Counted from the first letter of the stretch, positions 1 through 9,162 are shown. The stretch: DNA of 64,000 bases from Planctomycetota bacterium (GCA_019456145.1 VRUL01000001.1:186001-250000); one strand, 5' to 3'. Notes: generated by a model from the sequence alone, not told the origin. Numbers and translations: made by a program.

Positions 1-412
1 GGCAATCGTATATGGCACCTGCACAGCCTCCTCTGCTCCATGTTTTTCTACCGTATGAGTTCGCGACCTGCACTTCAATTCCTGTATAGACCGGGTCCTT
101 CAGATCTGACGTGCGGAGAAAAATACCACTGTTCGCTCGTTCGGGGATTTTGAATTCCAAATCGAGGATGAAATCGTCGTATTTCTCTTTAGTCCAAAGA
201 TAATCCGCATTATGTTCCTTGCCATCCATTTCGCGCTTGAGGGTGAGAACACCGTTTTCGACTACCCAGGCGTTGTCTGGCCCGGTAATCCAGCCTGTAA
301 GGTCTTTGCCATTGAAAAGCTGGATGAATCCATCATCGTCGGCCGGAACGCACATAGCAGTCGCAACCATAAACAGACTTAACACAAAGAAGCAGTTTAG
401 AAATTTCATCAT
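1..412 (-). CDS. DUF1080 (3-keto-disaccharide hydrolase) domain protein, partial
   Basis: The reading frame begins at two adjacent ATG codons (412 and 409) after a GGAGAT ribosome site and runs off the left edge, so only about the first 137 residues are visible. It starts with a hydrophobic signal peptide, followed by 'GFIQLFNGKDLTGW' and later 'NSGIFLRT', both typical of the DUF1080 concanavalin-like fold. Known members hydrolyse 3-keto-glycosides produced by Gfo/Idh dehydrogenases and are usually periplasmic. It is the last visible gene of the minus-strand sugar operon, 58 bases after the FGE-like gene, and Gfo/Idh proteins are encoded just upstream, which fits such a pathway. The catalytic part cannot be inspected here. 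The family call is firm; the substrate is unknown. Confidence 0.85.
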   Translation of the reverse strand, partial: MMKFLNCFFVLSLFMVATAMCVPADDDGFIQLFNGKDLTGWITGPDNAWVVENGVLTLKREMDGKEHNADYLWTKEKYDDFILDLEFKIPERANSGIFLRTSDLKDPVYTGIEVQVANSYGRKTWSRGGCAGAIYDC

Positions 413-470
413 CAATCTCCTGAATCATAATATTTGAGGTTGTGATTTCTTTGAGGCCATACGAGCACTC

Positions 471-1502
471 TTATTTGCGCGACTCAGATTTAACCGGCTC
501 CACGGATCGTGCCACACGAAAGCCGATGAAGCCCATCTGGGCGAGCCACCATTTACTTTTAGGATCCTGCGGGTCCATGAAACGCCAAAAGTCTTCCTCG
601 AATGCCCTTGCGGGGCAGCGCAGTTCTTCAGCGGGACTTTCCCATGAGCCACCGCGGGCCACATGGACCTTGCCTTGTTTTGGTCCCTTGGGATTCAAGG
701 CTGGGGACTTATTTGCCGTGGCCGAGTAGGCGGTTGGGTTGTAGAAGTCAAGGACCCATTCAAGCACGTTACCCAGCATATCATAGAGGCCCCAGGGGTT
801 GGGCTTTTTCGTAGCGACCTCGTGAGTGGCCTGTTCGGAATTGTCTTCGAACCAGGCATATCTCGCGAGCTGTTTTGGATCGTTGCCGAAGAAATATACA
901 GTTTCAGTCCCCGCCCGGGCGGCATATTCCCATTCGGCTTCGGTTGGGAGACGGTATTTCTTGCCTGTCTTCTTAGACAGCCACTTACAGAACATCGTTG
1001 CGTTGAACCACGTCGCTCCAATGGCAGGTCTTGTTCCCCCGCCCATGCCCATTGTCGGATCGCCGTAGATGGGCGTTGGCCCAGCGATAGCATCTACATC
1101 TGTCACCTTTTTTCTGGCTTCGTCCCTGTCTTTCTGTACAGTCTCTTCGTAGTAAGCCTGAAACAGCACGAAGGTAGTCTCCGTCGTGCAGAGATAGAAG
1201 GGCTCAAGACGAACCTTATGCTGTGGACCCTCGTTATCTTTGCGGCCCGCTTCTTTATCGCTGCTGCCCATCAGGAACTCGCCGCTGGGAATTAGCACCA
1301 TGTCAAAGGTAACCTTTCCACCGCTCGCGGGGACAACGGTCTCGGTGTATTTCTTGGGGAGCCCACGTGCAGAAGTGATAGTGCTGGCGCCAACCGGAGC
1401 ACTAATATTTATTGAAGCTAAGGTGGTTTCGGCCGAGCATAAAACACCTGAGGCCACCACGATAATCGCTGCAAAGATACGAATGTTACTCAAACGTCTC
1501 AT
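471..1502 (-). CDS. Formylglycine-generating-enzyme (SUMF1/EgtB fold) family protein, secreted
   Basis: About 343 residues. I place the start at the ATG at 1502 ('MRRLSNIRIF'), which follows a GAGG site and opens a signal peptide; the frame is open further upstream but without a ribosome site. After the leader, residues near 50-330 show the hallmarks of the FGE-sulfatase fold: 'IPSGEFLMGSSD', 'RLPTEAEWEYAARAG', 'NPWGLYDMLGNVLEWV', 'VARGGSW' and a terminal 'GFRVAR'. True FGE enzymes oxidise a sulfatase cysteine to formylglycine and need a cysteine pair late in the domain. I see 'LRCPARA' but cannot place both cysteines, so this may be one of the many non-FGE members with unknown roles. It is co-directional with the Gfo/Idh gene upstream. 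Family call strong, activity uncertain. Confidence 0.85.
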   Translation of the reverse strand: MRRLSNIRIFAAIIVVASGVLCSAETTLASINISAPVGASTITSARGLPKKYTETVVPASGGKVTFDMVLIPSGEFLMGSSDKEAGRKDNEGPQHKVRLEPFYLCTTETTFVLFQAYYEETVQKDRDEARKKVTDVDAIAGPTPIYGDPTMGMGGGTRPAIGATWFNATMFCKWLSKKTGKKYRLPTEAEWEYAARAGTETVYFFGNDPKQLARYAWFEDNSEQATHEVATKKPNPWGLYDMLGNVLEWVLDFYNPTAYSATANKSPALNPKGPKQGKVHVARGGSWESPAEELRCPARAFEEDFWRFMDPQDPKSKWWLAQMGFIGFRVARSVEPVKSESRK

Positions 1503-1543
1503 ACTAAATGCCTCAAATATACTAATATTTGCTGTTTCCCGGC

Positions 1544-2935
1544 CTATAAAGACCAACCCGAACGATACGATTCCTTAACGTACTTATTTGCATCACTGTT
1601 ATTCGTAAACCTCATGTTTTCCCCGTCCCACTTCAGATGCTTGCCTGTCCGAAGAGCGATGTTGCCCAGCAGAACGATCTCAGACAAAGGGCCGGCCCAA
1701 CTGAACTGGCAGGTGGCAGGCAGACCGCCGCGCATGGCTTCGGCCCACTCAGGCCATGTGCCGCCCCGGCGCTGAAGCGTCTTGGGCGGCGGGGTATAAG
1801 CCTCCATTTTCTCCTCTGGTATAATTCGCGTGCCAAGCATCTTGCCTTTGTCGCCGACATAAAGTACGCTTTCACCGGGCAGGTTCCTTCCCGGTTCGAG
1901 TTCGGATGGACGTGGTGGCTTGAGACCGCCGTCGTACCAGACCGCTTTCAAGGGCGGCATACCTTCCCTGGCCGGGAACTCCCAGGTGACGATGGAGGCC
2001 AAAGGTGCGGTCTCAGGCATCACTCGACTTGCCGTGGCGCTGACGCCAACGGGGTGGCCGAGTTTCAACGCTCGCTTGGGAATGTTGAAGTAGTGACAAC
2101 CCATGTCCCCCAGCGCGCCGGTGCCAAAATCCCACCAGCCGCGGAAATTCCAGGGGTGATAGACGGCTTTGCGCGGGCGGCGAGACCAAAGCTGCTTAAG
2201 CGCGAGATGGTCATCAGGCCACTCGTTTTTGAATGGCCGCATTTGGGCCGGGCCAATCCACATATCCCAGTCGAAAGTATCAGGCACCGGGTCCGAGCCT
2301 GGCGGACGAAGCATCCCTTGGGGCCACAGAGGTCGGTTAGACCAGATATGCACTTCGCGGACATCTCCGATGGCGCCACCCCAGATCATCTCGCAGGTTC
2401 GGCAGCCTTTCTCTGTAGAATTGGCTGAAGCCGTGACCTGAGTGGCTACTTTGGCCTTTTGAGCTTCCTCTACGACACGCCTGCTCTCATGAATCGTTCG
2501 GGTAAGGGGCTTTACGCAGCAAACGTGCTTGCCTTTCCTCAGGGCTGCCAGGGTGATTACCGCATGGGAGTGATCAGGTGTGCCGCAGTACACCGCGTCA
2601 ATCTTATCGTCCTCTACTCGTAACATCTCACGAAAATCACGATATCTTCTTGCTTTTGGAAAATTATCATACGTCTTCTTGGCATACACATCATCCACAT
2701 CACACAGCGCGACAATTTTGGTATTCGCCTGCCGACTTATGCTTTGTATCTGGCCGCTTCCTACACCGCCGATGCCAATCCCAGCAACCTGTATTGTCTC
2801 ACTGGGAGGGATGCGGCCTGCCCGTCCCAAAACGTGGCTGGGGATAATAGTCAAAGCCGCAAACGCAGTTCCGGCTCCATACATAAAATCACGACGTGAT
2901 ACTGCTGCCTTGTGGGTGCCTTTGTCATTTTTCAT
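1544..2935 (-). CDS. Tat-exported Gfo/Idh/MocA family oxidoreductase
   Basis: About 463 residues. The ATG at 2935 is chosen because GAGGAG lies 7 bases before it; an ATG five codons earlier overlaps that ribosome site. A twin-arginine leader ('SRRDFMYGAGTAFAAL') is followed by a Rossmann start ('VAGIGIGGVGSGQ'), then 'CDVDD' and 'DAVYCGTPDHSHA', and the family's 'KHVCCVKPLTRTI' (the EKP-like catalytic lysine region, here VKP). The C-terminal part has the 'DMGCHYFN' motif with its histidine. Planctomycetes carry many such exported dehydrogenases, thought to act on sugars with a tightly bound NAD(P) cofactor. A good promoter lies about 150 bases upstream (3090-3117), so this gene may start its own transcript within the larger operon. 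The substrate cannot be read from sequence. Confidence 0.9.
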   Translation of the reverse strand: MKNDKGTHKAAVSRRDFMYGAGTAFAALTIIPSHVLGRAGRIPPSETIQVAGIGIGGVGSGQIQSISRQANTKIVALCDVDDVYAKKTYDNFPKARRYRDFREMLRVEDDKIDAVYCGTPDHSHAVITLAALRKGKHVCCVKPLTRTIHESRRVVEEAQKAKVATQVTASANSTEKGCRTCEMIWGGAIGDVREVHIWSNRPLWPQGMLRPPGSDPVPDTFDWDMWIGPAQMRPFKNEWPDDHLALKQLWSRRPRKAVYHPWNFRGWWDFGTGALGDMGCHYFNIPKRALKLGHPVGVSATASRVMPETAPLASIVTWEFPAREGMPPLKAVWYDGGLKPPRPSELEPGRNLPGESVLYVGDKGKMLGTRIIPEEKMEAYTPPPKTLQRRGGTWPEWAEAMRGGLPATCQFSWAGPLSEIVLLGNIALRTGKHLKWDGENMRFTNNSDANKYVKESYRSGWSL

Positions 2936-3061
2936 AACAACTCTCCTCATAAATTATATCTCATGGTTGGTTTTACCAGTCTCGGCTTTTTAAGCCTTCT
3001 ATGGCGCCACCAAACAGCGTTGCATTTTTCACAATCAAAATCTCTATAAAGAAGGTTCTTG

Positions 3062-3310
3062 TTATCCTCCAGAAAGCTTTTTAGCGGATATTATACCTTT
3101 ATTTTGGGGAATTTCAAGTCGTAAAATGTTGCCCCTTACCGGAGATTGCATAAGGCTGTACATATCTCTGGTATCCGCCTCTTCCCTAATGGCCGGTAGT
3201 TCTTCGGTCAAGGGATTGGAAGAAAGGCCATATCTGCTCATCTCGAGATGTATTTTGAAGCATAGATTACTTTTCAGGAACTCGCCAACCTTGACCGCTA
3301 TCTCTTTCAT
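3062..3310 (-). CDS. Possible small hypothetical protein (doubtful)
   Basis: An 82-codon frame begins 11 bases after the isomerase stop codon and fills an otherwise empty 386-base gap. The putative product is mixed polar with no membrane segment and no family I recognise. Against it, there is no convincing ribosome site and its last third contains a consensus-like promoter that reads toward the next gene. It may simply be leader sequence or a decayed gene fragment. Confidence 0.25.
   Translation of the reverse strand: MKEIAVKVGEFLKSNLCFKIHLEMSRYGLSSNPLTEELPAIREEADTRDMYSLMQSPVRGNILRLEIPQNKGIISAKKLSGG
3090..3117 (-). promoter_or_regulatory. Sigma-70-type promoter for the Tat Gfo/Idh gene
   Basis: On the minus strand TTGAAA (3117-3112) and TATAAT (3095-3090) are separated by 16 bases. 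Transcription would start near 3083, giving a leader of about 150 bases before the ATG at 2935. It could give the last three genes of the sugar cluster independent expression. Confidence 0.5.
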
Positions 3311-3321
3311 AGGCTACTGTC

Positions 3322-4242
3322 TCAGGAAGCAACGTACTGTTTTAAATATTCTCGGCTTTGAACTAAGGACCGTTTTTGCATCTCTAAAGAGCCTTCGAAA
3401 GCCCGGTCTTCAACTTCAACACAAGCCGAGCCGTCATATCCTATGTCCGTTAGGGCCGAGAAGAACTTGCCCCAATCAACGTCCCCCAGGCCCGGAAGCT
3501 TCGGACTGTGAAATGACAGGGGAGTCGCAAGAATACCAACATCATTCAGGTTTTCGCACAGCACCTTGGCGTCCTTTATGTGTACATGGAAAATGCGATC
3601 TTTAAATTCATAGATGGGCCGGACATAATCCATGAATTGCCAGACCAGGTGAGAAGGATCGTAATTTAGGCCAAAATTCGCCGACGGAATCTCTTCGAAC
3701 ATTCTCCGCCAAATGGCCGGAGAAGATGCCAGGTTCTTCCCGCCGGGCCATTCATCGTTGCTGAAAAACATCGGACAGTTTTCTATGCCGATTTTTACTT
3801 TCCTGTCTTCAGCATGTTTAACGATGGGCGGCCAGATTTTCTTGAACTTTTCAAAATTGTCATCCAGATTTCTTTGGTGGTCTCTGCCAATAAAGGTATT
3901 CACATTTTCCAGCCCCAGTTGGCTGGCGGCGTCTATTACTTTCTTGATATGTTCGATATAGGCCGTTGCGTTTTCGTCATCTGCTTCCAAAGGATTTGGA
4001 TAATATCCTAAGCCGGAGATACTCACATCCTTTTCTTTTAAGAGCTTATGAATACTATCGACCTTCTCTTTGGAAAGGTTTGTGACATCGATATGTGTGA
4101 CCCCGGCGTAACGCCTTTCCGCTTTTCCAGGAGGCCAACACATGATTTCCACACATGCGTATCCGTTCTCAGAGGCAAAAGAGACAACTTCTTCAAATGT
4201 CTGGTCCGCTAAAATTGCACTTACAAAACCAAGTTTAATCAT
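3322..4242 (-). CDS. Sugar phosphate isomerase/epimerase-like TIM-barrel protein (AP endonuclease 2 fold)
   Basis: 306 residues, full length for the family, starting at an ATG preceded by AGGAG with 9-base spacing. The order of motifs matches xylose-isomerase-like TIM barrels: an opening strand '[11 protein letters not shown]', '[11 protein letters not shown]', 'IGIENCPMF' with the metal-binding glutamate, 'LNYDPSHL' with aspartate and histidine ligands, 'IFHVHIKDA' and a final 'ACVEVED'. Known relatives isomerise or epimerise sugars, keto-sugars and inositol intermediates with a divalent metal. It sits 12 bases downstream of a Gfo/Idh dehydrogenase gene, a pairing often seen in keto-sugar or inositol-type catabolism. 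Cytoplasmic by absence of a leader. Exact substrate unknown. Confidence 0.9.
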   Translation of the reverse strand: MIKLGFVSAILADQTFEEVVSFASENGYACVEIMCWPPGKAERRYAGVTHIDVTNLSKEKVDSIHKLLKEKDVSISGLGYYPNPLEADDENATAYIEHIKKVIDAASQLGLENVNTFIGRDHQRNLDDNFEKFKKIWPPIVKHAEDRKVKIGIENCPMFFSNDEWPGGKNLASSPAIWRRMFEEIPSANFGLNYDPSHLVWQFMDYVRPIYEFKDRIFHVHIKDAKVLCENLNDVGILATPLSFHSPKLPGLGDVDWGKFFSALTDIGYDGSACVEVEDRAFEGSLEMQKRSLVQSREYLKQYVAS

Positions 4243-4254
4243 TTTATACAGCTC

Positions 4255-5406
4255 CTATTTTTTAACTTTAACCCAGGCTCTATTCTTATTACTTTCAATA
4301 ATCTTCTCGCACAGAACAAGCTCACGGAGTCCATCCTTAAATGTTGGATAAGAGGCAACGCCCGATGTCTCACCTGATATGTGGGCATAAACTTCCTTTA
4401 GCAACTGCTTGAATGTATCCGGGAAACCTTCATTATGCCCGCCGGGATAATCAATCAGCCCGCGACATTCTGGATATACCAGGGATGGATCTCTCATCAT
4501 GAATTCATTGTTGCCGTCACGTCTGCCAATCCATATTTGATTTGGCGTTTCGGATTCCCAGGCAATCGATTGTTTCGACCCGTCTAACTCAAAGCAGAGC
4601 CTGTTCTTTCTTCCTGCGGCGACCTGATTGACCGTCATTACCCCCCGGCCGTCATTCTCAAATCTGAAGAGGACAGTTGCATAGTCTTCTGTATTGATAG
4701 GCACATCTTTGTAGTCTTCCGGCTTCAGCACCTTACCGGCGTAGGTTTCGATGGGTTTCAGGGGCTTCTTTCTGATTTTGTGAAAGGTTGCAAAATCAGC
4801 ACAGACCTCCCGGATTTCCAGGCCGGTGATGTATTCTATAAGGTCCATCCAATGGGAGCCTATATCAGCGATGGCCCTTGACGGCCCCGATATCTCTGGT
4901 TCCAATCGCCAGTTGTAATCGGTTTGGTAGAAAAGCCAGTCTTGCAGATACGATCCCTGGAGGGCAAGAATATCGCCTACATCACCTTTTTCAACCATCA
5001 CTTTGACCTGCCTCATCAGCGGATAATAGCGAATATTGAAATTGACCGCGTTCACAAAGCCTTTCTTGTCAGCCAGGTCAACAAGCTCCTCGGCCTCAGC
5101 CACACTGATAGCAAGGGGCTTTTCACAAATTGTATGTTTACCGGCCTCAAGTGCCTCTTTAGCCATCTTATAATGAAGATAGTTTGGTGAACAGATATGA
5201 ACAGATTTGATGTCGCGGTCCTTCAGGAGCTGCTTATAATCGCCGTAATATTTCTCAATGCCCAGCGTCTCGGCCTTCGACTTGGCAATATCGTTAGAAC
5301 ATTCGGCCAAAGCGGCAACTTCAATATTTCCTAAACGTCTTAACGCTTCAATGTGAGCAGGGCCAATGAAACCAGTTCCAATAACACCGACCTTTATTTT
5401 TTCCAT
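4255..5406 (-). CDS. Gfo/Idh/MocA family oxidoreductase, cytoplasmic
   Basis: 383 residues with no leader peptide. It opens with the dinucleotide-binding '[17 protein letters not shown]', then '[17 protein letters not shown]' and the catalytic-lysine motif 'HTICEKPLA'. The C-terminal half has '[15 protein letters not shown]', matching the substrate-domain histidine region, and ends with '[10 protein letters not shown]', frequent in this subgroup. It would oxidise a hydroxyl of a sugar or cyclitol with NAD(P)+. The gene is spaced 12 bases ahead of the TIM-barrel isomerase and 63 bases behind the FAD oxidoreductase gene, in one direction. It is a paralogue of the Tat-exported enzyme downstream, so the operon has both an exported and a cytoplasmic dehydrogenase of the same superfamily. 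Confidence 0.9.
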   Translation of the reverse strand: MEKIKVGVIGTGFIGPAHIEALRRLGNIEVAALAECSNDIAKSKAETLGIEKYYGDYKQLLKDRDIKSVHICSPNYLHYKMAKEALEAGKHTICEKPLAISVAEAEELVDLADKKGFVNAVNFNIRYYPLMRQVKVMVEKGDVGDILALQGSYLQDWLFYQTDYNWRLEPEISGPSRAIADIGSHWMDLIEYITGLEIREVCADFATFHKIRKKPLKPIETYAGKVLKPEDYKDVPINTEDYATVLFRFENDGRGVMTVNQVAAGRKNRLCFELDGSKQSIAWESETPNQIWIGRRDGNNEFMMRDPSLVYPECRGLIDYPGGHNEGFPDTFKQLLKEVYAHISGETSGVASYPTFKDGLRELVLCEKIIESNKNRAWVKVKK

Positions 5407-5469
5407 ATTAACTTTTCCTCACTGTAACTGGTAAATGCTAACAGGTATATTCGAATAACCAATTGCTGA

Positions 5470-7590
5470 CTACGACAGTTCAATTCCTGTCGGCAGATTC
5501 GATATTAAGCCGTTATTGGCATTGAGTATCGCGCCTTCTTCAATAACTAGGGCGGCGTTTGCACCATCTGTAACAGCCCCTCTTACGTTTCTTATCTTTT
5601 TGACGTCACCAATCTTGGCTACATTCAGGCCGGCTTCCAGAAAGCTTTCATATACACTGTCGTTGGATTCGACCTTGGCAAGAACGACTGTATCAACTTT
5701 TACCGTGGATTTCTCGAACTCGTTACTGATTATAACTACTGTACCATCTTTCTTTATTTCCAACACAGAGCTGTTGGGAATTATAGTAACAGCATTGGCG
5801 TATGTCTTGCTTTTCAGGCCTTCACCGTTACCGCCGGCAAACCGTTTCATCATCACATCCCGATGGCAGGGCTCCATCCATTCTGCGAATCCTTGATTTT
5901 CAGTGACAAGTGTGACCTTTTTCCCGGCGTGACCGAGCATCTCGGCGGTATCTGCTGCGCCGAAGTGGTCGCCCCAGACCAATACCTCCTGGCCGCATTC
6001 TGCAGGTTCTTCTTTATCATCCGGATAATATTCACATTTTGTGTTCTTACAGCGTAAAACGTCTTCAAAGGTTACGACTATGGGCAAATCAGCCCCGGAA
6101 ATTTCAGGTCTTACAACTTTTGTTCCTGAAGCGAGCAATACGACATCATAGTCTTTGAGATTCGTCGCGGTTGGTTCCGTATTATATTTTATGTCGACTC
6201 CGAGTTTTTTCATCTGCTGTCGGAGCCAATCGGCATACCAGCGCATCTTGTTCTTTCCGGGTACTGTGCAGCAATAAAGCATAGCGCCGCCCAGCTCTCC
6301 GGTTTTTTCAAAAATTGTCACTTTATGCCCGCGCAAAGAGCAGATACGTGCTGCTTCCATACCGCCTGGTCCACCACCTATGATAGCCACCTTACAGGCT
6401 TTTTTGGCAGGCTGTAAATGAATAAATCGTTCGTCGCCAACGGCCGGGTTGATAGCGCATCTCATATCTCGCCTGATCATCAACGATTCCTGCCAGCAGC
6501 CAACAAGGCAGGAAATACATCTTCTGATTTCCTTTTTGTTGCCCGATTTTGCCTTGTTGGCCCAGTAGGCATCAGCGATCAACTGACGGCTGAAGCCAAC
6601 CATGTCCGCTTTGCCTTCTGCAAGGATTTTCTCGCAATGGTCGGGATTTCGTAGTGAATGGCTCGTAATGACGGGAATCTTGACTTGTTTCTTCACCTCC
6701 TCTGCCGTGTACGTGTTCCAGCCTTCGGGATAGTACATCGGGTCCATTACTGTGCCGGGTGACTCGAATATCCCCGCACTAATATCAACGTATGCCAGAC
6801 CCATTTCTTCCATAAGCTTGGCCACCTTAACACTTTCATCCAGTGTTCTGCCCCCTTCGATCCATTCATCACCCGAATACCGGATACCTAAGGGAAAGTC
6901 TCTCCCGCATTTCATCTGGATTCGATTGACGATTTCCATCGTAAAACGCATTCTATTGATAAAACTCCCGCCGAAGCGGTCGTTTCGCTGATTCACGAAA
7001 GGGCTCATAAATTGTGCGATTAGATACCCATGGGCGGCATGGAGCTCCACAGAATCAAAGCCCGCTTGCTGGACTCGCCAGGCAGCTTCGGCAAACTTCT
7101 CAACCAAATCGTATATTTCCTCAGCCGTCATAGCGCGTATCGATTTACCTTGAGCAATGTTCTCGGCATAAATGACTTCATGACCGGCCGAACCCGGTAC
7201 ATCCAAAACATGGTCGCTGGCTGACATTAAGTTCTTGCGGGGCCAGGCAGCCTGTCGGCCCGGATGTTGTATCTGAACAGCACATTTAGCACCGTTGCGG
7301 TGCATCGCTTCAGCTAATTGGGCAAGCCCCGGAATTAACGGATCTGCGTCCGCGGCAAGACAGGTAACCGTCGGCCTACCTGTGGCTTTATCAGGCGTGG
7401 TCGCACCGACAATAATGAATCCACAGCCGCCCTTGGCGATTTCCTCATGATAGGTAATCACCCTCTGGTTTACAGAACCATCCGCATTGGCGGAGCTTAT
7501 GTCCGTTGGGACCATTGCTATTCTATTTGGTACTACCATAGTGCCGATCTCGATTGGAGTGAACAAATTTGGATAGTGTTTATTTCTCAT
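5470..7590 (-). CDS. NADH:flavin oxidoreductase, old-yellow-enzyme plus FAD domain (2,4-dienoyl-CoA reductase/TMADH type)
   Basis: 706 residues, with GAGGT 8 bases before the ATG. Residues 1-360 form an OYE-type TIM barrel ('LFTPIEIGTMVVPNRIAM', 'ELHAAHGYLIAQFMSP', 'NDRFGGS'). It is followed by a four-cysteine iron-sulfur motif 'CISCLVGCW' with a further C in 'MRCAINP', and then a pyridine-nucleotide-disulfide-type domain ('VAIIGGGPGGMEAARI', 'VLLASGT'). Family members such as FadH, BaiCD/BaiH and trimethylamine dehydrogenase pass electrons from NAD(P)H through FAD and 4Fe-4S to FMN and reduce an activated double bond, or work in the oxidative direction. The neighbours are sugar genes, so an unsaturated sugar-derived or aromatic-glycoside-derived intermediate is possible, but that is inference. 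Confidence 0.9.
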   Translation of the reverse strand: MRNKHYPNLFTPIEIGTMVVPNRIAMVPTDISSANADGSVNQRVITYHEEIAKGGCGFIIVGATTPDKATGRPTVTCLAADADPLIPGLAQLAEAMHRNGAKCAVQIQHPGRQAAWPRKNLMSASDHVLDVPGSAGHEVIYAENIAQGKSIRAMTAEEIYDLVEKFAEAAWRVQQAGFDSVELHAAHGYLIAQFMSPFVNQRNDRFGGSFINRMRFTMEIVNRIQMKCGRDFPLGIRYSGDEWIEGGRTLDESVKVAKLMEEMGLAYVDISAGIFESPGTVMDPMYYPEGWNTYTAEEVKKQVKIPVITSHSLRNPDHCEKILAEGKADMVGFSRQLIADAYWANKAKSGNKKEIRRCISCLVGCWQESLMIRRDMRCAINPAVGDERFIHLQPAKKACKVAIIGGGPGGMEAARICSLRGHKVTIFEKTGELGGAMLYCCTVPGKNKMRWYADWLRQQMKKLGVDIKYNTEPTATNLKDYDVVLLASGTKVVRPEISGADLPIVVTFEDVLRCKNTKCEYYPDDKEEPAECGQEVLVWGDHFGAADTAEMLGHAGKKVTLVTENQGFAEWMEPCHRDVMMKRFAGGNGEGLKSKTYANAVTIIPNSSVLEIKKDGTVVIISNEFEKSTVKVDTVVLAKVESNDSVYESFLEAGLNVAKIGDVKKIRNVRGAVTDGANAALVIEEGAILNANNGLISNLPTGIELS

Positions 7591-7667
7591 GTTTTATTAC
7601 CTCGAACAATGTATGTCCTTTTTGAATATTCTTCTAAGTTGACAATGCCTTTTAACCAGGTTGTCAT

Positions 7668-8354
7668 CTACTTTTGACCGCTTCTTTTATAACAGTCTTC
7701 CATAATGGTTTCTGTTCTTGTTGCTCCGAACCTCGTACAGCCGACTTCTCTGACCTTCAAAGCCATATCTAAGTCGCGCACACCGCCGGCCGCCTTTATC
7801 TGCACCTTATCAGAAACACTTCTCCGCATAAGCTCTAAATCTTCGATGGTCGCGCCGCTCGCTGCGAAACCGGTTGAGGTTTTTACAAAATCTGCGCCGG
7901 CCTCTTCAGCAAGCTTACAACCGATCTCGATAAGCTCATCTGTAAGATAGTGGTTTTCTAAAATAACCTTTAGCAGAACATTCTCGCGATGTGCCACATC
8001 TGCGACGGCCTTGATATCACTCTTTACATAACCAAAATCTTTGCTTATTAGTTTCCCAATGTTAATAACCATGTCCAGCTCAACCGCACCATCCTTTATA
8101 GCTTGTTCAGCCTCAAAGACTTTTGTTTCCGTTTTATTGTAACCGTTGGGAAAACCGACAATGGTGGTAACTTTTACACTCGATCCTTCGAGGTGTTTTT
8201 TGGCTAAGGCAACCGATGAAGGCCAACAACAAACAGTTGCGACATTATATTTTTTTGCCGTCTCAAAACCTTTGACAATGTCCTCGTTCGTAAGCTCGGG
8301 ACGCAATAACGAATGGTCAATCATCTTGGCTATATCTTTACAGGTATATTCCAT
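7668..8354 (-). CDS. deoC: Deoxyribose-phosphate aldolase (DeoC) family
   Basis: About 228 residues. GGAG lies 6 bases before the ATG at 8354, making it a better start than the ATG four codons upstream. Motifs fit class I DeoC: 'MIDHSLLRP', 'TIVGFPNG', 'ELDMVINIGKL' with the proton-relay aspartate, 'VKTSTGFA' with the Schiff-base lysine, and 'IKAAGGVRD' with the second lysine. DeoC cleaves 2-deoxyribose 5-phosphate to acetaldehyde and glyceraldehyde 3-phosphate. Here it is the first gene of a sugar-catabolic cluster and not beside nucleoside genes, so the physiological substrate may be another deoxy or branched sugar phosphate. The leader (8355-8688) holds a candidate operator but no clear consensus promoter. 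Confidence 0.9.
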   Translation of the reverse strand: MEYTCKDIAKMIDHSLLRPELTNEDIVKGFETAKKYNVATVCCWPSSVALAKKHLEGSSVKVTTIVGFPNGYNKTETKVFEAEQAIKDGAVELDMVINIGKLISKDFGYVKSDIKAVADVAHRENVLLKVILENHYLTDELIEIGCKLAEEAGADFVKTSTGFAASGATIEDLELMRRSVSDKVQIKAAGGVRDLDMALKVREVGCTRFGATRTETIMEDCYKRSGQK

Positions 8355-8616
8355 ATTTTTCTCCATAAGTTAAGTTAAATTTGGTTCAGAAGAACCCATT
8401 TTACAGATTTTTTAGTGAATTGCATTATCCAATTTATTGTTTTTATATTCCGTAAGCTTCTCCAGAGATGTTGTGGCCGAACCTTTGGCCAGTTCTAATG
8501 ACTTATTCTGCACTAATAGGGTCCGGAGCTGCAAACAATGGCTTATGAGTTCAAAGTTCTACTCCTAAGTGACTGTATAACATAGACATATAAACTACTT
8601 TTGGTACAAAAAGGAG

Positions 8617-8643
8617 GATTGTAAGCGGATGCCAATTGCAATC
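8617..8643. promoter_or_regulatory. Imperfect 27-bp palindrome, candidate operator of the deoC operon
   Basis: The half-sites read GATTGnAAnnGG and CCnnTTnCAATC around a 3-base centre, giving 18 of 27 symmetric positions. It lies 263 bases before the deoC start, in the 334-base gap between deoC and the gene of unknown function. No repressor gene is adjacent. The rest of the gap shows nothing else I can name. Confidence 0.35.
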
Positions 8644-8688
8644 TAACACACATCCTCATTGCCATATGAGACCACTTTGAAAAGCGTC

Positions 8689-9162
8689 TTAGAATATTGT
8701 CCGTATGAGTTTTCTCGGCTCGATTCTAAAGTCCGAGCCTTTCCCTTCGAAGAAGCCATGTTCACTGATCAGATGAGTGTTCAGGTCGGACCAGCGAATA
8801 CTCTCGCCTGTCTCAATGACTTTCACCACCGTAATTCTTTTGGCCAGTTTTCCTTTGTGTGGCCAGGGACAGATGAGCCAACCCTTTGCTTCATCTACTT
8901 TCCCTTCCATGCCATCACCTACCTGTACCCAGGTGCCCAGGCCGCTTATCGCGACCTTAGTGATTTGCCGCATCCGCTCGGCTACTTGCTCTTTGGTGAA
9001 GCCCAGTCTCGACAGCTCCGTCGCGTCTGCGTCAATCACTTCGGAGACGCTACGGTTATCGTGGCCCATAAAGCCTCCGGCTGCCAGCCTGGACGATCTT
9101 AAAACCTCTTCCAGTTTTCGGTCCTCAGGAGATTCTTTCATTACTATCCCTACCTGTGTCAT
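8689..9162 (-). CDS. Conserved protein of unknown function coupled to nqrF
   Basis: 157 residues; its ATG overlaps the nqrF stop codon (TAATG), which implies translational coupling. A second ATG at 9141 is preceded by AGGTAGGGA and could be the true start. The protein is soluble, with no leader, membrane helix or cysteine cluster. Recognisable stretches are 'RSSRLAAGGFMG', 'VSEVIDADATELSRLG', a tryptophan and histidine-bearing 'LICPWPHKG' and 'DLNTHLISEHGFFEGKGS'. I believe similar proteins occur as uncharacterised conserved families in other bacteria, but I cannot name one. The position as sixth gene of the nqr operon suggests a role with, or in assembly of, the Na+-pumping dehydrogenase. 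The function is unknown. Confidence 0.8.
   Translation of the reverse strand: MTQVGIVMKESPEDRKLEEVLRSSRLAAGGFMGHDNRSVSEVIDADATELSRLGFTKEQVAERMRQITKVAISGLGTWVQVGDGMEGKVDEAKGWLICPWPHKGKLAKRITVVKVIETGESIRWSDLNTHLISEHGFFEGKGSDFRIEPRKLIRTIF

Noticed and set aside
695-1295. Long open frames opposite or out of frame with the FGE-like gene
   Set aside because: They are frame shadows of a clearly conserved coding sequence; the same applies to the many frames opposite the TCA, nqr and giant-protein genes.
8617-8643. Classic LacI/CcpA operator at the deoC palindrome
   Set aside because: Only one half resembles TTGTAAGCG and the central CG dyad is not formed, so only a generic palindrome is claimed.
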